Shown here: positions 1 to 8,100 of the stretch, in pieces
Numbering within the stretch: the stretch's first letter is position 1
Layout: the number at the start of each line of letters is the position of its first letter
NCBI GenBank assembly: GCA_012031335.1
Contig: JAAUTT010000029.1
Span: forward strand, 1-14,182
DNA from: Bacteroidales bacterium
GTDB lineage: Bacteria; Bacteroidota; Bacteroidia; Bacteroidales; JAAUTT01
Direction of reading: 5' to 3'
Length of the DNA stretch: 14,182 nt
Translations under genes and position numbers: made by a program
The notes under the pieces: model-generated
Seen by the model: only the letters and a program-made list of their open reading frames with translations
The model's database searches: none
Told to the model about the DNA's origin: nothing

Positions 1-73
1 ATAAGAGACCGTCAATTCGCCAGATCAAACAAAAAAGACAGGATTAGTGTTTTAAGTCAATAACAATAGCAAA

Positions 74-652
74 ATGAGAAGTCTGGTTTATTTTATGCAT
101 GCATCGCTTGATGGGTTTGTTGCCGGACCAAAGGGTGAACTGAACTGGGCAACTGTTGATGGTGAAATTTTTGAGTTTGTTTCAACAATGACAGCCCAGG
201 CCGATACAGCCCTTTATGGACGGGTAACGTATCAGATGATGGAGGCATATTGGCCAAAAGCTGGTGAAAAGCCCAATGCAGGCAAACACGACAAAGAACA
301 TTCAATCTGGTATAAAAATGTATCAAAGGTTGTTTTATCAAAAACAATTACCGAAACCGGACTGAAAAATACAAAGGTGATAAGTGACAATCTCCTGGAG
401 AACATAAACAGCTTAAAACAATCAGGCGATGGAGGGAGTAAAAACATTCTGATTTTTGGCAGTCCGGGAGCTTCTCATTCGCTTATAAAACTTGGATTAA
501 TTGACGAATATTGGATTTTTGTGAATCCGGTTTTAATAGGACAGGGTATTCCGTTATTTAAATATATCACCGACAAAGTCAACCTAAAGCTTTTGGAGAA
601 TAAAACATTTACTTCGGGAGTTGTTGCGCTGCATTACAGAAAAGTAGAATGA
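74..652 (+). CDS. Dihydrofolate reductase-family protein (RibD C-terminal-like domain)
   Basis: A 192-residue, single-domain cytoplasmic protein of the DHFR/RibD-C superfamily (YwjB/YyaP-like). Visible family marks are the N-terminal strand followed by SLDGFVAG (residues 11-18), the NADPH-binding-type LYGR-TY (47-53), the VVLSKT strand (86-91), IFGS (127-130) before a helix, LIDEYW (142-147) and PVLIGQGIPLF (152-162). The length is usual for stand-alone members. These are presumed NAD(P)H-dependent reductases, but the substrate of this group is generally unknown, and it should not be called FolA or RibD. The ATG at 74 is chosen because the SLDGF motif sits at the normal distance from it. The gene converges on the sigma-54 activator with only 43 AT-rich bases between the stop codons, and shows no functional link to its neighbours. 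The reading frame is intact. Confidence 0.88.
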   Translation: MRSLVYFMHASLDGFVAGPKGELNWATVDGEIFEFVSTMTAQADTALYGRVTYQMMEAYWPKAGEKPNAGKHDKEHSIWYKNVSKVVLSKTITETGLKNTKVISDNLLENINSLKQSGDGGSKNILIFGSPGASHSLIKLGLIDEYWIFVNPVLIGQGIPLFKYITDKVNLKLLENKTFTSGVVALHYRKVE

Positions 653-695
653 ACAAGCCAAACTAAATCAGATATTTAATTATAGTATTTTTATT

Positions 696-1697
696 TTATC
701 CAGCGGATTGAACCCTTTCCTCCGGGAAACACACCGGATGCTCTTCAGCCAGTTTTTTAAGCTTATCACGAAAGGTAGACAAACTCAAACCAAGAATTCG
801 GGCAGCTTCGGACTGATTTCCCGCTGTTGATTTCAAAGCCTGATCAAACAGTTGATTTTCGAGGCAGTGCATAACATCGCGGTAGGCCATATTTTCCTGC
901 CGGAAACAAACCGTGCAGGCCGATGAAACATCTTTTGAAATGCCGGTTATTTCACGTGGAAGATTTTCAATATCAACAGTATTTTCACTAACCAAACTGA
1001 TTCTTTGGGCAATATTCCTTAACTCACGCACATTGCCCGGCCAGTTATATTTTATAAGGGCATCCATGGCTTCGCGGGTTACGGTTAATTTTTTTGGGGG
1101 TACAAATTTTCTGAAAAAGTGTTCAAGCAAAAGCGGAACATCATCCAGCCTTTGTCTCAGGGGAGGAATATGGACTGGCATCACGTTAATCCGATAATAT
1201 AGGTCAGACCTGAAATGTTTTTCCTTTACCATTTCCATGAGATCAACCTTCGAAGCGCATATCAGTCTTACATTAATAGGAATGGTAGCCAGTCCGCCAA
1301 CCCTGAGCAGTTCCTGCGACTCCAGCACACGAAGCAGCTTTGCCTGTATATCCATGGGAACATCATCAATATCATCCAGGAATATACTTCCCTCATTGGC
1401 AATTTCAAACAGTCCCTTTTTTGCATTAACGGCACTTGTAAAAGCTCCTTTTTCATGTCCGAAAAGTTCACTCGCCATCAGATCCGATGGTAGGGCTGTG
1501 AGGCTCACCTTGATAAGTGGTTTCTGCCAGCGGTTGCTCAGCCGGTGTATATATTCGGCAAAGATTTCCTTTCCCACCCCTGTTTCTCCTACCAATAACA
1601 CCGAAAAGTCGGTTTCGGCAATTTTACCGATTTCTTTCAGTAAAATGCGCATCCCCGCATTTTGTGTGATCAACGAAAATGACTGCTGTTGATTCAT
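696..1697 (-). CDS. Sigma-54-dependent transcriptional activator, AAA+ and Fis-type HTH, no sensor domain
   Basis: A 333-residue bacterial enhancer-binding protein that would remodel sigma-54 RNA polymerase at -24/-12 promoters. The AAA+ domain starts almost at the N terminus, as in PspF. It has Walker A GETGVGKE (37-44), the sigma-54 contact loop GAFTSA (84-89), Walker B IFLDDI (105-110), the arginine-finger region with R163 and R169, and GNVREL (221-226). A Fis-type helix-turn-helix lies at about 294-315 (SEAARILGLSLSTFRDKL). There is no receiver, GAF or PAS domain. Odd points: Walker B is Asp-Asp instead of Asp-Glu, sensor I reads ASK instead of the usual ATN, the Asn of the glutamate switch is Ser65, and the linker carries C261, C264 and C278. 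The gene is last in hypC-hypD-hypE-regulator, 14 bases after hypE, suggesting control of hydrogenase genes; the target is an inference. Confidence 0.93.
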   Translation of the reverse strand: MNQQQSFSLITQNAGMRILLKEIGKIAETDFSVLLVGETGVGKEIFAEYIHRLSNRWQKPLIKVSLTALPSDLMASELFGHEKGAFTSAVNAKKGLFEIANEGSIFLDDIDDVPMDIQAKLLRVLESQELLRVGGLATIPINVRLICASKVDLMEMVKEKHFRSDLYYRINVMPVHIPPLRQRLDDVPLLLEHFFRKFVPPKKLTVTREAMDALIKYNWPGNVRELRNIAQRISLVSENTVDIENLPREITGISKDVSSACTVCFRQENMAYRDVMHCLENQLFDQALKSTAGNQSEAARILGLSLSTFRDKLKKLAEEHPVCFPEERVQSAG

Positions 1698-1711
1698 ATT
1701 TTGTTCTTATG

Positions 1712-2742
1712 TTAACAAATTCTGGGTAACTGTTCACCCGAAATCATATCCACAATGCGATGACTGCCAATGACTGTCTTCAGCTTTACCAGTGGTTTTT
1801 CGTCTGTTACTTCGCCAATGATGGAAGCGTTAACCCCTAATGGATGGTTTTGCAGGCAGTTAAGTACCATATCGGCAACAGAGTCAGGGACAAAAAAGAG
1901 CATTTTACCTTCGTTGGCAACATACAACGGATCGAAGCCCAGTATCTCGCATGCACCCTTAACTTCCTCCTTCAAAGGAATTGCACTTTCCCACAGTGTT
2001 ATTCCCAGGTTGGCTGATTTGGCCAGCTCATTACAGGCCGAAGCCAGACCACCGCGTGTTGGATCGCGCATGCAATGAATTTCTTTTGTTTCCTTGTAAA
2101 TGGTCTCGAGAAGACCAATCATGGGCGCTGCATCGCTCTGTATTTCTGTTCCGAACTGCAGCCCTTCGCGCGATGATAGGATTGCAATTCCATGCTCGGC
2201 AATCGACCCGTTAATGATAATTTTATCGCCAGGGCGGATGTTCACCGGATGGATATCCAAGCCAGGCATTTGCTCCCCAATGCCTGCCGTATTGATAAAT
2301 ATTTTATCGCCTTTTCCTTTTCAACAACTTTGGTATCGCCGGTAACTACGGCCACGCCACTCTTATCGGCGGCTATACGGATTGATTTTACTATTTGTCG
2401 CAATGTCTCCACTTCCAAACCTTCTTCCAGAATAAGTCCGAGGGAGATATACCTGGGTTTTGACCCACAGCATACCAAATCGTTAACTGTTCCGTAAATT
2501 GCCAGTTCACCGATATCGCCACCCGGGAAAAATATGGGCTGCACCACAAACGAATCGGTGGTAAGGGCAATTTTCCCGTTTACCGGTAATAAGGCTCCGT
2601 CGTGCATCTGCCTCAGGTAGGGATTGTCAAGCTCTTTGAGTAATACTTGTTCAATTAGGGTGTTGGATAGTTTCCCTCCGCCGCCGTGTGCCATTACAAT
2701 TCGGGGATAATCGTTAACCGGTATGGGACAGGAGATTTCCAT
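1712..2742 (-). CDS. hypE: HypE, hydrogenase maturation factor (split by a one-base frameshift)
   Basis: HypE takes a carbamoyl group from HypF on its C-terminal cysteine, dehydrates it with ATP to a thiocyanate and passes cyanide to iron on HypC-HypD. The PurM/AIRS-type ATP-binding fold is visible: AHGGGG (18-23), TTDSFVVQP (61-69), NDL (87-89), GDTKVV (135-140). The carrier tail PRIC is intact at the very end. One base is missing near 2316-2317: the minus strand reads GAAAAGGAAAAGGCGAT, and adding one G restores the normal EKGKGDKIFINT. The parts are 2742 to about 2316 and about 2316 to 1712; the restored protein is 343 residues, the normal HypE length. The start at 2742 (MEISCP) lies 2 bases after the hypD stop; a start at 2829 would overlap hypD and add unrelated sequence. 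Both halves are conserved, so sequencing error is the likeliest cause. Confidence 0.9.
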
Positions 2743-2744
2743 AT

Positions 2745-3830
2745 TTAATTTTTTTGAAAACGGTAATAAGCATTGCATGCTCCTTCGTGCGATACCATGG
2801 GAGCTCCGAGAGGATGTTCCGGGGTGCATTGGGAGCTAAAGGCAGGGCACTGATGTGGCTTGAGCCTCCCTTGTAAAATCTGACCCGATAAGCAGATCTC
2901 AGGATCGGAATACTTTTTCACAGGTAAGGAAAACTTCTTTTCAGCGTCGTATTTTTCATAATTGGCATTTAACCTAAGGCCGCTGTTGGGAATCATCCCA
3001 ATTCCCCGCCAGGTTTGATCGCACTTTTCGAAAACCTCGCTGATCTGCTGTTGTGCCTGTATATTTCCATCGGTTTTTACAGCTCGTTTATATTCATTTG
3101 TAACATGGCAGGTGCCTTGTTCGAGTTGTTCCACCACCGACAGAATTCCCTTTAGTACATCAAGAGGTTCGAATCCTGTAACAGCAATGGGTACACCATA
3201 CTTTTCGGCTAAGGGGATGTATTCATTAAATCCCATTACTGCGCACACGTGACCGGCAGCCAGAAATCCGTTTACAAGATTACCGGGAGAAGACAAAATA
3301 AGTTCCATAGCCGGAGGTACCAGCACATGCGAACTGATGATACTGAAGTTTTCAAGGGCTAGTTTTTTAGCCTGCGATACAGCTAGAGCATTCACGGGAG
3401 CTGTAGTTTCGAAACCAATGGCAAAAAAAACCACTTCCCTTTCAGGATTTTCCCGGGCAATTTTTACCGCATCCAGGGGCGAATATACAACCCGGATATC
3501 TGCGCCCTGGGCCTTAAGTCGGAGCAGGTCGTGAGATGATCCCGGAACCCGGAGCATATCGCCGAATGAGGTAAAAATAACTTCACTATGCGCGGCAAGT
3601 TCCAGGGCAATGTCTATTTTTTCAAGAGGAGTGACGCAAACCGGACATCCGGGGCCATGTATAAGGTTCAGTGATGATGGAAGAAAATCACCGAGACCAT
3701 ATTTCATAATGGCATGAGTTTGACCACCGCATATTTCCATGATATTCCAGGGGCGGGTAACGATCCGGTTGATCTTTTCTGCCAGTGTTTCCACTAACTT
3801 TAAATCGCGGTATTCGTCAACATATTTCAT
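2745..3830 (-). CDS. hypD: HypD, hydrogenase maturation Fe-S protein
   Basis: HypD is the iron-sulfur scaffold that, with HypC, assembles the Fe(CN)2CO unit of the [NiFe]-hydrogenase active site in the cytoplasm. The 361-residue protein has the family signatures: [10 protein letters not shown] with C34, [10 protein letters not shown] with C62 and C65 (redox and iron-binding cysteines), IGFETTAP (about 138-145), and four C-terminal cysteines C313, C328, C335 and C352, whose spacing matches the [4Fe-4S] ligands of known HypD proteins. Length is normal and the frame is intact. The ATG at 3830 gives the usual short N terminus before the CGGQTH motif. It lies 18 bases after hypC and 2 bases before hypE, so the three are almost certainly co-transcribed and probably translationally coupled. 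Confidence 0.97.
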   Translation of the reverse strand: MKYVDEYRDLKLVETLAEKINRIVTRPWNIMEICGGQTHAIMKYGLGDFLPSSLNLIHGPGCPVCVTPLEKIDIALELAAHSEVIFTSFGDMLRVPGSSHDLLRLKAQGADIRVVYSPLDAVKIARENPEREVVFFAIGFETTAPVNALAVSQAKKLALENFSIISSHVLVPPAMELILSSPGNLVNGFLAAGHVCAVMGFNEYIPLAEKYGVPIAVTGFEPLDVLKGILSVVEQLEQGTCHVTNEYKRAVKTDGNIQAQQQISEVFEKCDQTWRGIGMIPNSGLRLNANYEKYDAEKKFSLPVKKYSDPEICLSGQILQGRLKPHQCPAFSSQCTPEHPLGAPMVSHEGACNAYYRFQKN

Positions 3831-3848
3831 AACAGTGAGTGGTTCTGT

Positions 3849-4094
3849 TTATGTTAAATTATCGAGCCCTGTTGTCCATTCCCTGAAAGTAGCAAGTGTG
3901 GCTTCGGCTTCCGCTGCATCTACTTTACTCAAGGCTGTTCCGGCATGGGCAATCACAAAATCTCCGATGCCTGCTTCGGGAAGCCATTCCACGCAGATAT
4001 TTTTAGTTATTCCGGCAAAGCTTACTGTTGCCATTCTAAGGCCAGGGGTAGTTTCGTCTATCGAGATTATTTGTCCAGGTACTGCCAGGCACAT
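3849..4094 (-). CDS. hypC: HypC/HybG-family hydrogenase maturation chaperone
   Basis: An 81-residue chaperone that binds HypD and then the hydrogenase large-subunit precursor, carrying the iron centre. The diagnostic MCLAVPG start is present; Cys2 becomes N-terminal after methionine removal and binds iron. The remaining signature is GDFVIAHAGTALSKVDAAEAEATL (about 44-67), typical of the OB-fold plus C-terminal helix. It is the first gene of the minus-strand hypC-hypD-hypE-activator operon. The usual partners hypF, hypA and hypB, and hydrogenase structural genes, are not in this window. The promoter should lie in the AT-rich stretch beyond 4094, but I could not find a convincing -24/-12 (GG-N10-GC) or Bacteroidota-type -33/-7 element there. 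Confidence 0.95.
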   Translation of the reverse strand: MCLAVPGQIISIDETTPGLRMATVSFAGITKNICVEWLPEAGIGDFVIAHAGTALSKVDAAEAEATLATFREWTTGLDNLT

Positions 4095-4553
4095 AAGCTT
4101 AAAATTTTACCATTAATTATAAAGTAGCTTTTATTAATTAAGTTAATCAATATTAAGATAAAAAGATAAAAACATCTAATATTAATACACTGATAGTTAT
4201 CATACAAAGAGCAGGAAGTTTACGGGATCTTCATTGTGTTTCTTTTTTTAAATCTAATTTTTATTTAATTCAATACTTTGTTACCGCGATTGAATTATTC
4301 ACATTGGACTAGCGAAAAAGCTTAATTGTAAATAAATAATTGAAAAACAAACAATTTCCTATGTAGAACTGCAGTATGGTCCCCTTAACTGCTTTTGCTA
4401 TTCTTTTAGGATAATAAAACATTAAGACATTTTTAATTTCTGCTGACCATAGATGGGGAAGATAATCAAAGGTGGGAACAAATGGTGAAAAAATTAGGTT
4501 CTTAGGAATTAAAATTCTATTTTCAGTTCTTTAAACTACTAATCGTTTATTTA
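4095..4553. other. AT-rich intergenic stretch with no supported gene
   Basis: About 460 bases between hypC (leftward) and the isomerase fragment (rightward). It is clearly richer in A and T than the genes on either side and is broken by stops in all frames. It presumably holds the promoter of the hyp operon. A small perfect inverted repeat, GAATT-AA-AATTC, sits at 4506-4517. A short open stretch ending at the TAG 4503-4505 reads like the tail of a protein (ending in VKKLGS) but is too short to assign. No tRNA, terminator or known RNA was recognised. Confidence 0.6.
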
Positions 4554-4682
4554 ATGAACATGGGCGGCACAAAAATCCTTTCCCTGGAGCTTTTCAATAA
4601 AGAATACTGGGCGAAACCTGCTGCAGAGGTTGCAAAAACAGGATTAGAAAAAATGAAAGCGCTTGTGGCGCAGGTTTCTTAA
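4554..4682 (+). pseudogene. C-terminal fragment of a sugar-phosphate isomerase/epimerase (TIM barrel)
   Basis: A 42-codon open frame whose residues 8-40 read ILSLELFNKEYW followed by EVAKTGLEKMKALV. This is recognisable, from family knowledge, as the last strand and helix of xylose-isomerase-like TIM-barrel sugar-phosphate isomerases/epimerases (AP_endonuc_2 group), which often end in SLELFN-x-x-YW and an EVA-TGLEKM helix. The other roughly 85% of such a protein is absent: upstream of about 4557 the frame turns into low-complexity, AT-rich sequence and meets a stop at 4503-4505. The fragment ends 3 bases before the sulfatase 1 ATG, the spacing expected of a former operon partner. It is either a deletion remnant or the edge of an assembly join. 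It is unlikely to make a functional product. Confidence 0.6.
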
Positions 4683-4685
4683 CGA

Positions 4686-6273
4686 ATGAATATGAAAAAT
4701 CAGACAAGTAACCTTATGGTCGCAGCCATTGCTCTTACCGGCGTAAGTGGTTATGCACAGTCGCAGCAAAAACCAAAAGCCGATAAGCGCCCAAACATTC
4801 TCTTCTGCATTTCCGACGACCAGTCGTTTCCCCATGCCGGAGCCTATGGCTGCAAATTGGTTAAAACACCGGCATTCGACAGGGTTGCCCGTGAAGGGAT
4901 TCTTTTTACAAATGCTTATACTCCCAATGCCAAATCGGCACCATCGCGGTCGTGTATCATCACAGGCCGAAACTCATGGCAACTGGAGGCAGCAGCTAAT
5001 CACTGGCCTTATTTTCCTGCAAAGTTCAAAACGTATGCTGAGGTCTTAACCGAAAACGGGTACCATGTGGGGCACACCGCCAAGGGTTGGGGACCGGGTG
5101 TTGTAGAGAAAAGGGATGGCAAAGACCGGGAGCTGCTGGGAAGGGCTTACAACAAATATTCTGCCGACGCCCCTACCAGCCAGATTAACAGGAACGATTA
5201 TGCAGCTAATTTCCGCGATTTTCTTGAATCAAATACTGATGGACAGCCTTTCTGTTTTTGGTTTGGTTGCACCGAACCGCACCGTGCTTACGAATTCCGC
5301 TCTGGAGTGGAAAAGGGCGGAAAAAAACTTTCGGACATTGATGAGGTGCTGAAGTTCTGGCCCGACAACGACTCCGTTCGCCACGATATGCTCGACTATG
5401 CTTACGAGATTGAACATTTCGACCAGCACCTCGGCAAAATGCTTCAAATACTCGAAGAAAAAGGATTGCTCGAAAATACGCTTATCGTGGTAACATCCGA
5501 CAATGGCATGCCCTTCCCGCGGGTAAAGGGTCACGAATATGAGTATTCCACACATCTGCCGCTTGCCGTGATGTGGCAAAATGGAATTGCTGAACCAGGA
5601 AGAAAAGTGGATGGGTTTGTTAGCTTTACCGATTTTGCCCCTACTTTTCTTGACATGGCAAGCATTAAACCCGAAAAGAGCGGCATGCAGCCTTTTCGAA
5701 GGTACCAGTCTTTTACCTGTTTTCGGCAACATAGCAAAAGGCAGGGATTTTATGGTAATCGGTAAAGAACGCACCGATGTGGGGCGTCCTGATGATCAGG
5801 GTTATCCCATCCGCGGAATTGTAGAGAAGGGGTATATGTATCTTCGTAATTTCGAACCTTCACGCTGGCCTGCCGGAAATCCCGAAACCGGTTACCTCGA
5901 TACCGATGGCAGTCCGACGAAATCGTTTATTCTGAACCATCGGCGAATAATCGGAAAGAGCCAGTTCTGGGACTGGAACTTTGGAAAGCGTCCCGCTGAA
6001 GAGCTGTATCATATTGCCAATGACCCGTTCTGCCTGAATAACCTGGCGTCCTTACCCGAACATACATCACTGAAAATGCAGCTCGAGAGAAAGCTTATGG
6101 ATGAATTAAAAAAAGAAGGCGACCCCCGGATGTTTGGCAAAGGCGATATGTTCGATAAATACCCGTATTCGGATAAAAACAGCGTCAACTTTTACAACCA
6201 CTACAAAGCAGGGGAAAAGCTGAATTCGGGCTGGGTGGAAGATACGGATTTCGAAAAGGAAGTAATTGATTGA
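4686..6273 (+). CDS. Secreted serine-type sulfatase, heparan N-sulfatase-like (sulfatase 1; one frameshift)
   Basis: A type I sulfatase that hydrolyses sulfate esters or sulfamates, exported by a signal peptide (hydrophobic stretch 10-23, likely cleaved after GYAQ). The alkaline-phosphatase fold is marked by the metal pair D44-D45, the modification site S84-A-P-S-R88 (serine converted to formylglycine), K133, H199, and D272-N273 in SDNGMPFPR. The last motif resembles sulfamidase (SGSH)-like enzymes, sulfatase subfamily S1_8. The usual GKWH box is AKGWGPG, lacking the histidine. One extra T in the run 5693-5696 shifts the frame after residue 337: the first frame stops at 5765, and the second carries on through [10 protein letters not shown] to [12 protein letters not shown] and the true stop at 6273. 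The restored protein is 528 residues. The start at 4686 lies just after the isomerase fragment. The substrate cannot be read from sequence. Confidence 0.88.
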
Positions 6274-6389
6274 AAACGCTATGAAAGTTTTTATGAGCAC
6301 TGACATCATGCTTGTTTAAAGATGAGAGTAGTATGAACAGGATGGACATTACATAGAAGTGTATATCAAAACCTTTAATAAATTTTAAA

Positions 6390-7762
6390 ATGATGAAGCA
6401 GATACTTTATTTCAACTTTTTTCTATTGTTTTTTGTTGGCTATGCTGTTGCCCAGCAATCCGCTAACCCCCGGCTGCTCATAACCACCGACATTGGCGGC
6501 GACCCTGACGATCAGCAATCGCTGGTGCGCCTCATGGTGTATACCAACGAGTTTGAAATTGAAGGTCTGATCAGTTCTGCTCGCCGGTACCCCGGGTGAG
6601 CTGAAGGAAGAAATTGTCAGGCCTGACCTGATTGAAGAAATTATTCATGGTTACAAGGAGGTTTATCCAAATCTCCTAAAGCACGATAAACGCTATCCAG
6701 TTCCGGAAAAACTGTTATCGGTGGTGAAGAAGGGAAACCCCAAAAGAGGCTGGAATTATGTAGGCAAAGGCCACGATACCGAAGGTTCGGAATTGGATAA
6801 TCCATTGTGTGGATAAAAAAGACAACCGACCTCTGAATATTAGCGTTTTCGGGGGACAAACCGATTTGGCACAGGCTCTTTGGAAGGTCAAAAATACCAG
6901 AACGGAAAAGGAATATCAAAAATTCATATCTAAAATAAGGGTTTACGATATCAACGACCAGGACCATATCTTCAGTAACATACGCGAAAATCATCCTGAC
7001 ATGTTCTACATCCTGGCTAAAGCGCCCGATGGTTCCGATAAACGAGAAGGCGCCTATAGAGGTGTGTATCTGGGAGGCGACGAGCAACTCACTTCGCTGG
7101 AATGGTTAAAGCAATATGTGATTCAAAACCATGGACCTCTGGGTCCGCTCTATCCGCTTAAAACATGGACAGCCCCCAATCCGCATGGGGTTATGAAAGA
7201 GGGCGATACCCCGTCCTGGTTTTTCTTCCTCAACAACGGGCTGAATGTTCCCGCACAACCTGAACTTGGCGGCTGGGGTGGAAGGTTTATCCTGAACGAA
7301 AAAGGTTATTACTCCGATGCAGTGGATTCGTTCCTGAACGTGAAAAATGCTAGAGCTACTGTTTTTCGATGGCGTACCGATTTTCAGAACGACTGGGCTG
7401 CCCGTATGGACTGGTGTGTTAACGACTTTGCCGCCTGCAACCATGCTCCTCAGGTGAAAGTAAACCGCTCATCAGGAACGGCACCTCTTAAAATTTCTGC
7501 ACGTCCGGGCGAAATGGTTACACTGAATGCTGCCGAGTCATCCGATCCCGATGGACACTCCCTCGTTTACGAATGGGAGTTTTATCCAAAAAACGGGTAT
7601 TCCGACAATATGCTAACTGCTGAAAGCAATGGAATTGCCCGGATACAAATGCCCGAGCTTAAAAGTAGCGAAAGCATTTCGCTGGTGCTGAAAGTAAGTG
7701 ACAACGGAACTCCCTGGCTTGTTTCCTACAAACGAATTCTGATAGTAAATCCTGTAAAATAG
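6390..7762 (+). CDS. DUF1593/Sde182-like nucleoside-hydrolase-like secreted protein (two frameshifts)
   Basis: A secreted protein with an N-terminal nucleoside-hydrolase-like domain and a C-terminal Ig-like domain (DUF1593, 'Sde182' type). The signal peptide covers about residues 1-21 (hydrophobic, then AVAQ). The acidic TTDIGGDPDDQQS motif (33-45) corresponds to the metal- and ribose-binding Asp cluster of nucleoside hydrolases. Further family marks are SVFGGQTDLAQALW (from about 6842) and ELGGWGGRF (from about 7261). The C-terminal part (LNAAESSDPDGHSLVYEWEFYP) is a PKD/Ig-like sandwich. Two extra bases break the frame: a C near 6580-6585 (SSA then GTPGELKE) and a T at 6793-6794 (GSEW then IIHCVDKK). 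The parts are 6390-6599, about 6585-6794 and 6795-7762; restored length is 456 residues, normal for the family. No reaction is firmly established for the family. Here it sits between sulfatases, suggesting a glycan substrate. Confidence 0.85.
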
Positions 7763-8100
7763 CGATAAAGTAGAGGATCTTATTTTTAATTCATCACTGG
7801 TTTTTATCGAAGCATCTTTCAAGGCAAAAATCAGGCTTCTGTTCTGCTAATTGGATTCTACGTATTTTTCTATACAGGAAGATTAAAAAACGGAGAACAC
7901 CAGTATTCTATTACAATTATATCAAACGGGATACTAAAGGATTACTTAAAATCAACCTAAATAGCTTTGAATTTACCATGAAACGCTTAAACGACCTGAA
8001 ATAATTTATATCTTGCTAAAGATGCTATTAACTTAAATGAATGGGATGAAATAGAATTTGAGCTTTATAGCTAATTCTACATCCCAAATAATACTATTTG
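7763..8100. other. Intergenic stretch with possible gene debris
   Basis: About 340 AT-rich bases after the DUF1593 gene. No complete gene is supported. Plus-strand frames contain protein-like pieces: one frame is open from about 7775 to 8003, and another piece ending at about 8073 reads LNEWDEIEFELYS before a stop. The two would join if one base near 8002 were removed. I do not recognise a family and see no good start codon, so this is recorded as possible decayed coding sequence only. No terminator hairpin was found. Confidence 0.4.

Noticed and set aside
1..63. Tail of an upstream gene ending at TAA 61-63
   Set aside because: One frame is open from base 1 and reads IRDRQFARSNKK...VLSQ, but 20 codons without family marks cannot support a gene.
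2310..2325. Programmed frameshifting in hypE or the other split genes
   Set aside because: There is no shared slippery heptamer with a following structure, shifts go in both directions, and unrelated genes are affected, so indel errors are simpler.
2743..2829. Upstream start for hypE at 2829
   Set aside because: It lies inside hypD, adds residues foreign to HypE, and the ATG at 2742 directly after the hypD stop gives the normal N terminus.
4095..4340. Sigma-54 promoter upstream of hypC
   Set aside because: No GG-N10-GC element in the right orientation; the nearest candidate has an 11-base spacer and poor flanks.
6281..6319. Tiny ORF beginning MKVFMSTDIM between sulfatase 1 and DUF1593
   Set aside because: Twelve codons only; the likeness to the start of D-aminopeptidase-like proteins is probably chance.
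7962..7969. TAGCTTTG, a match to the Bacteroidota -7 promoter consensus
   Set aside because: No TTTG lies about 20 bases upstream, and single matches are expected by chance in AT-rich DNA.
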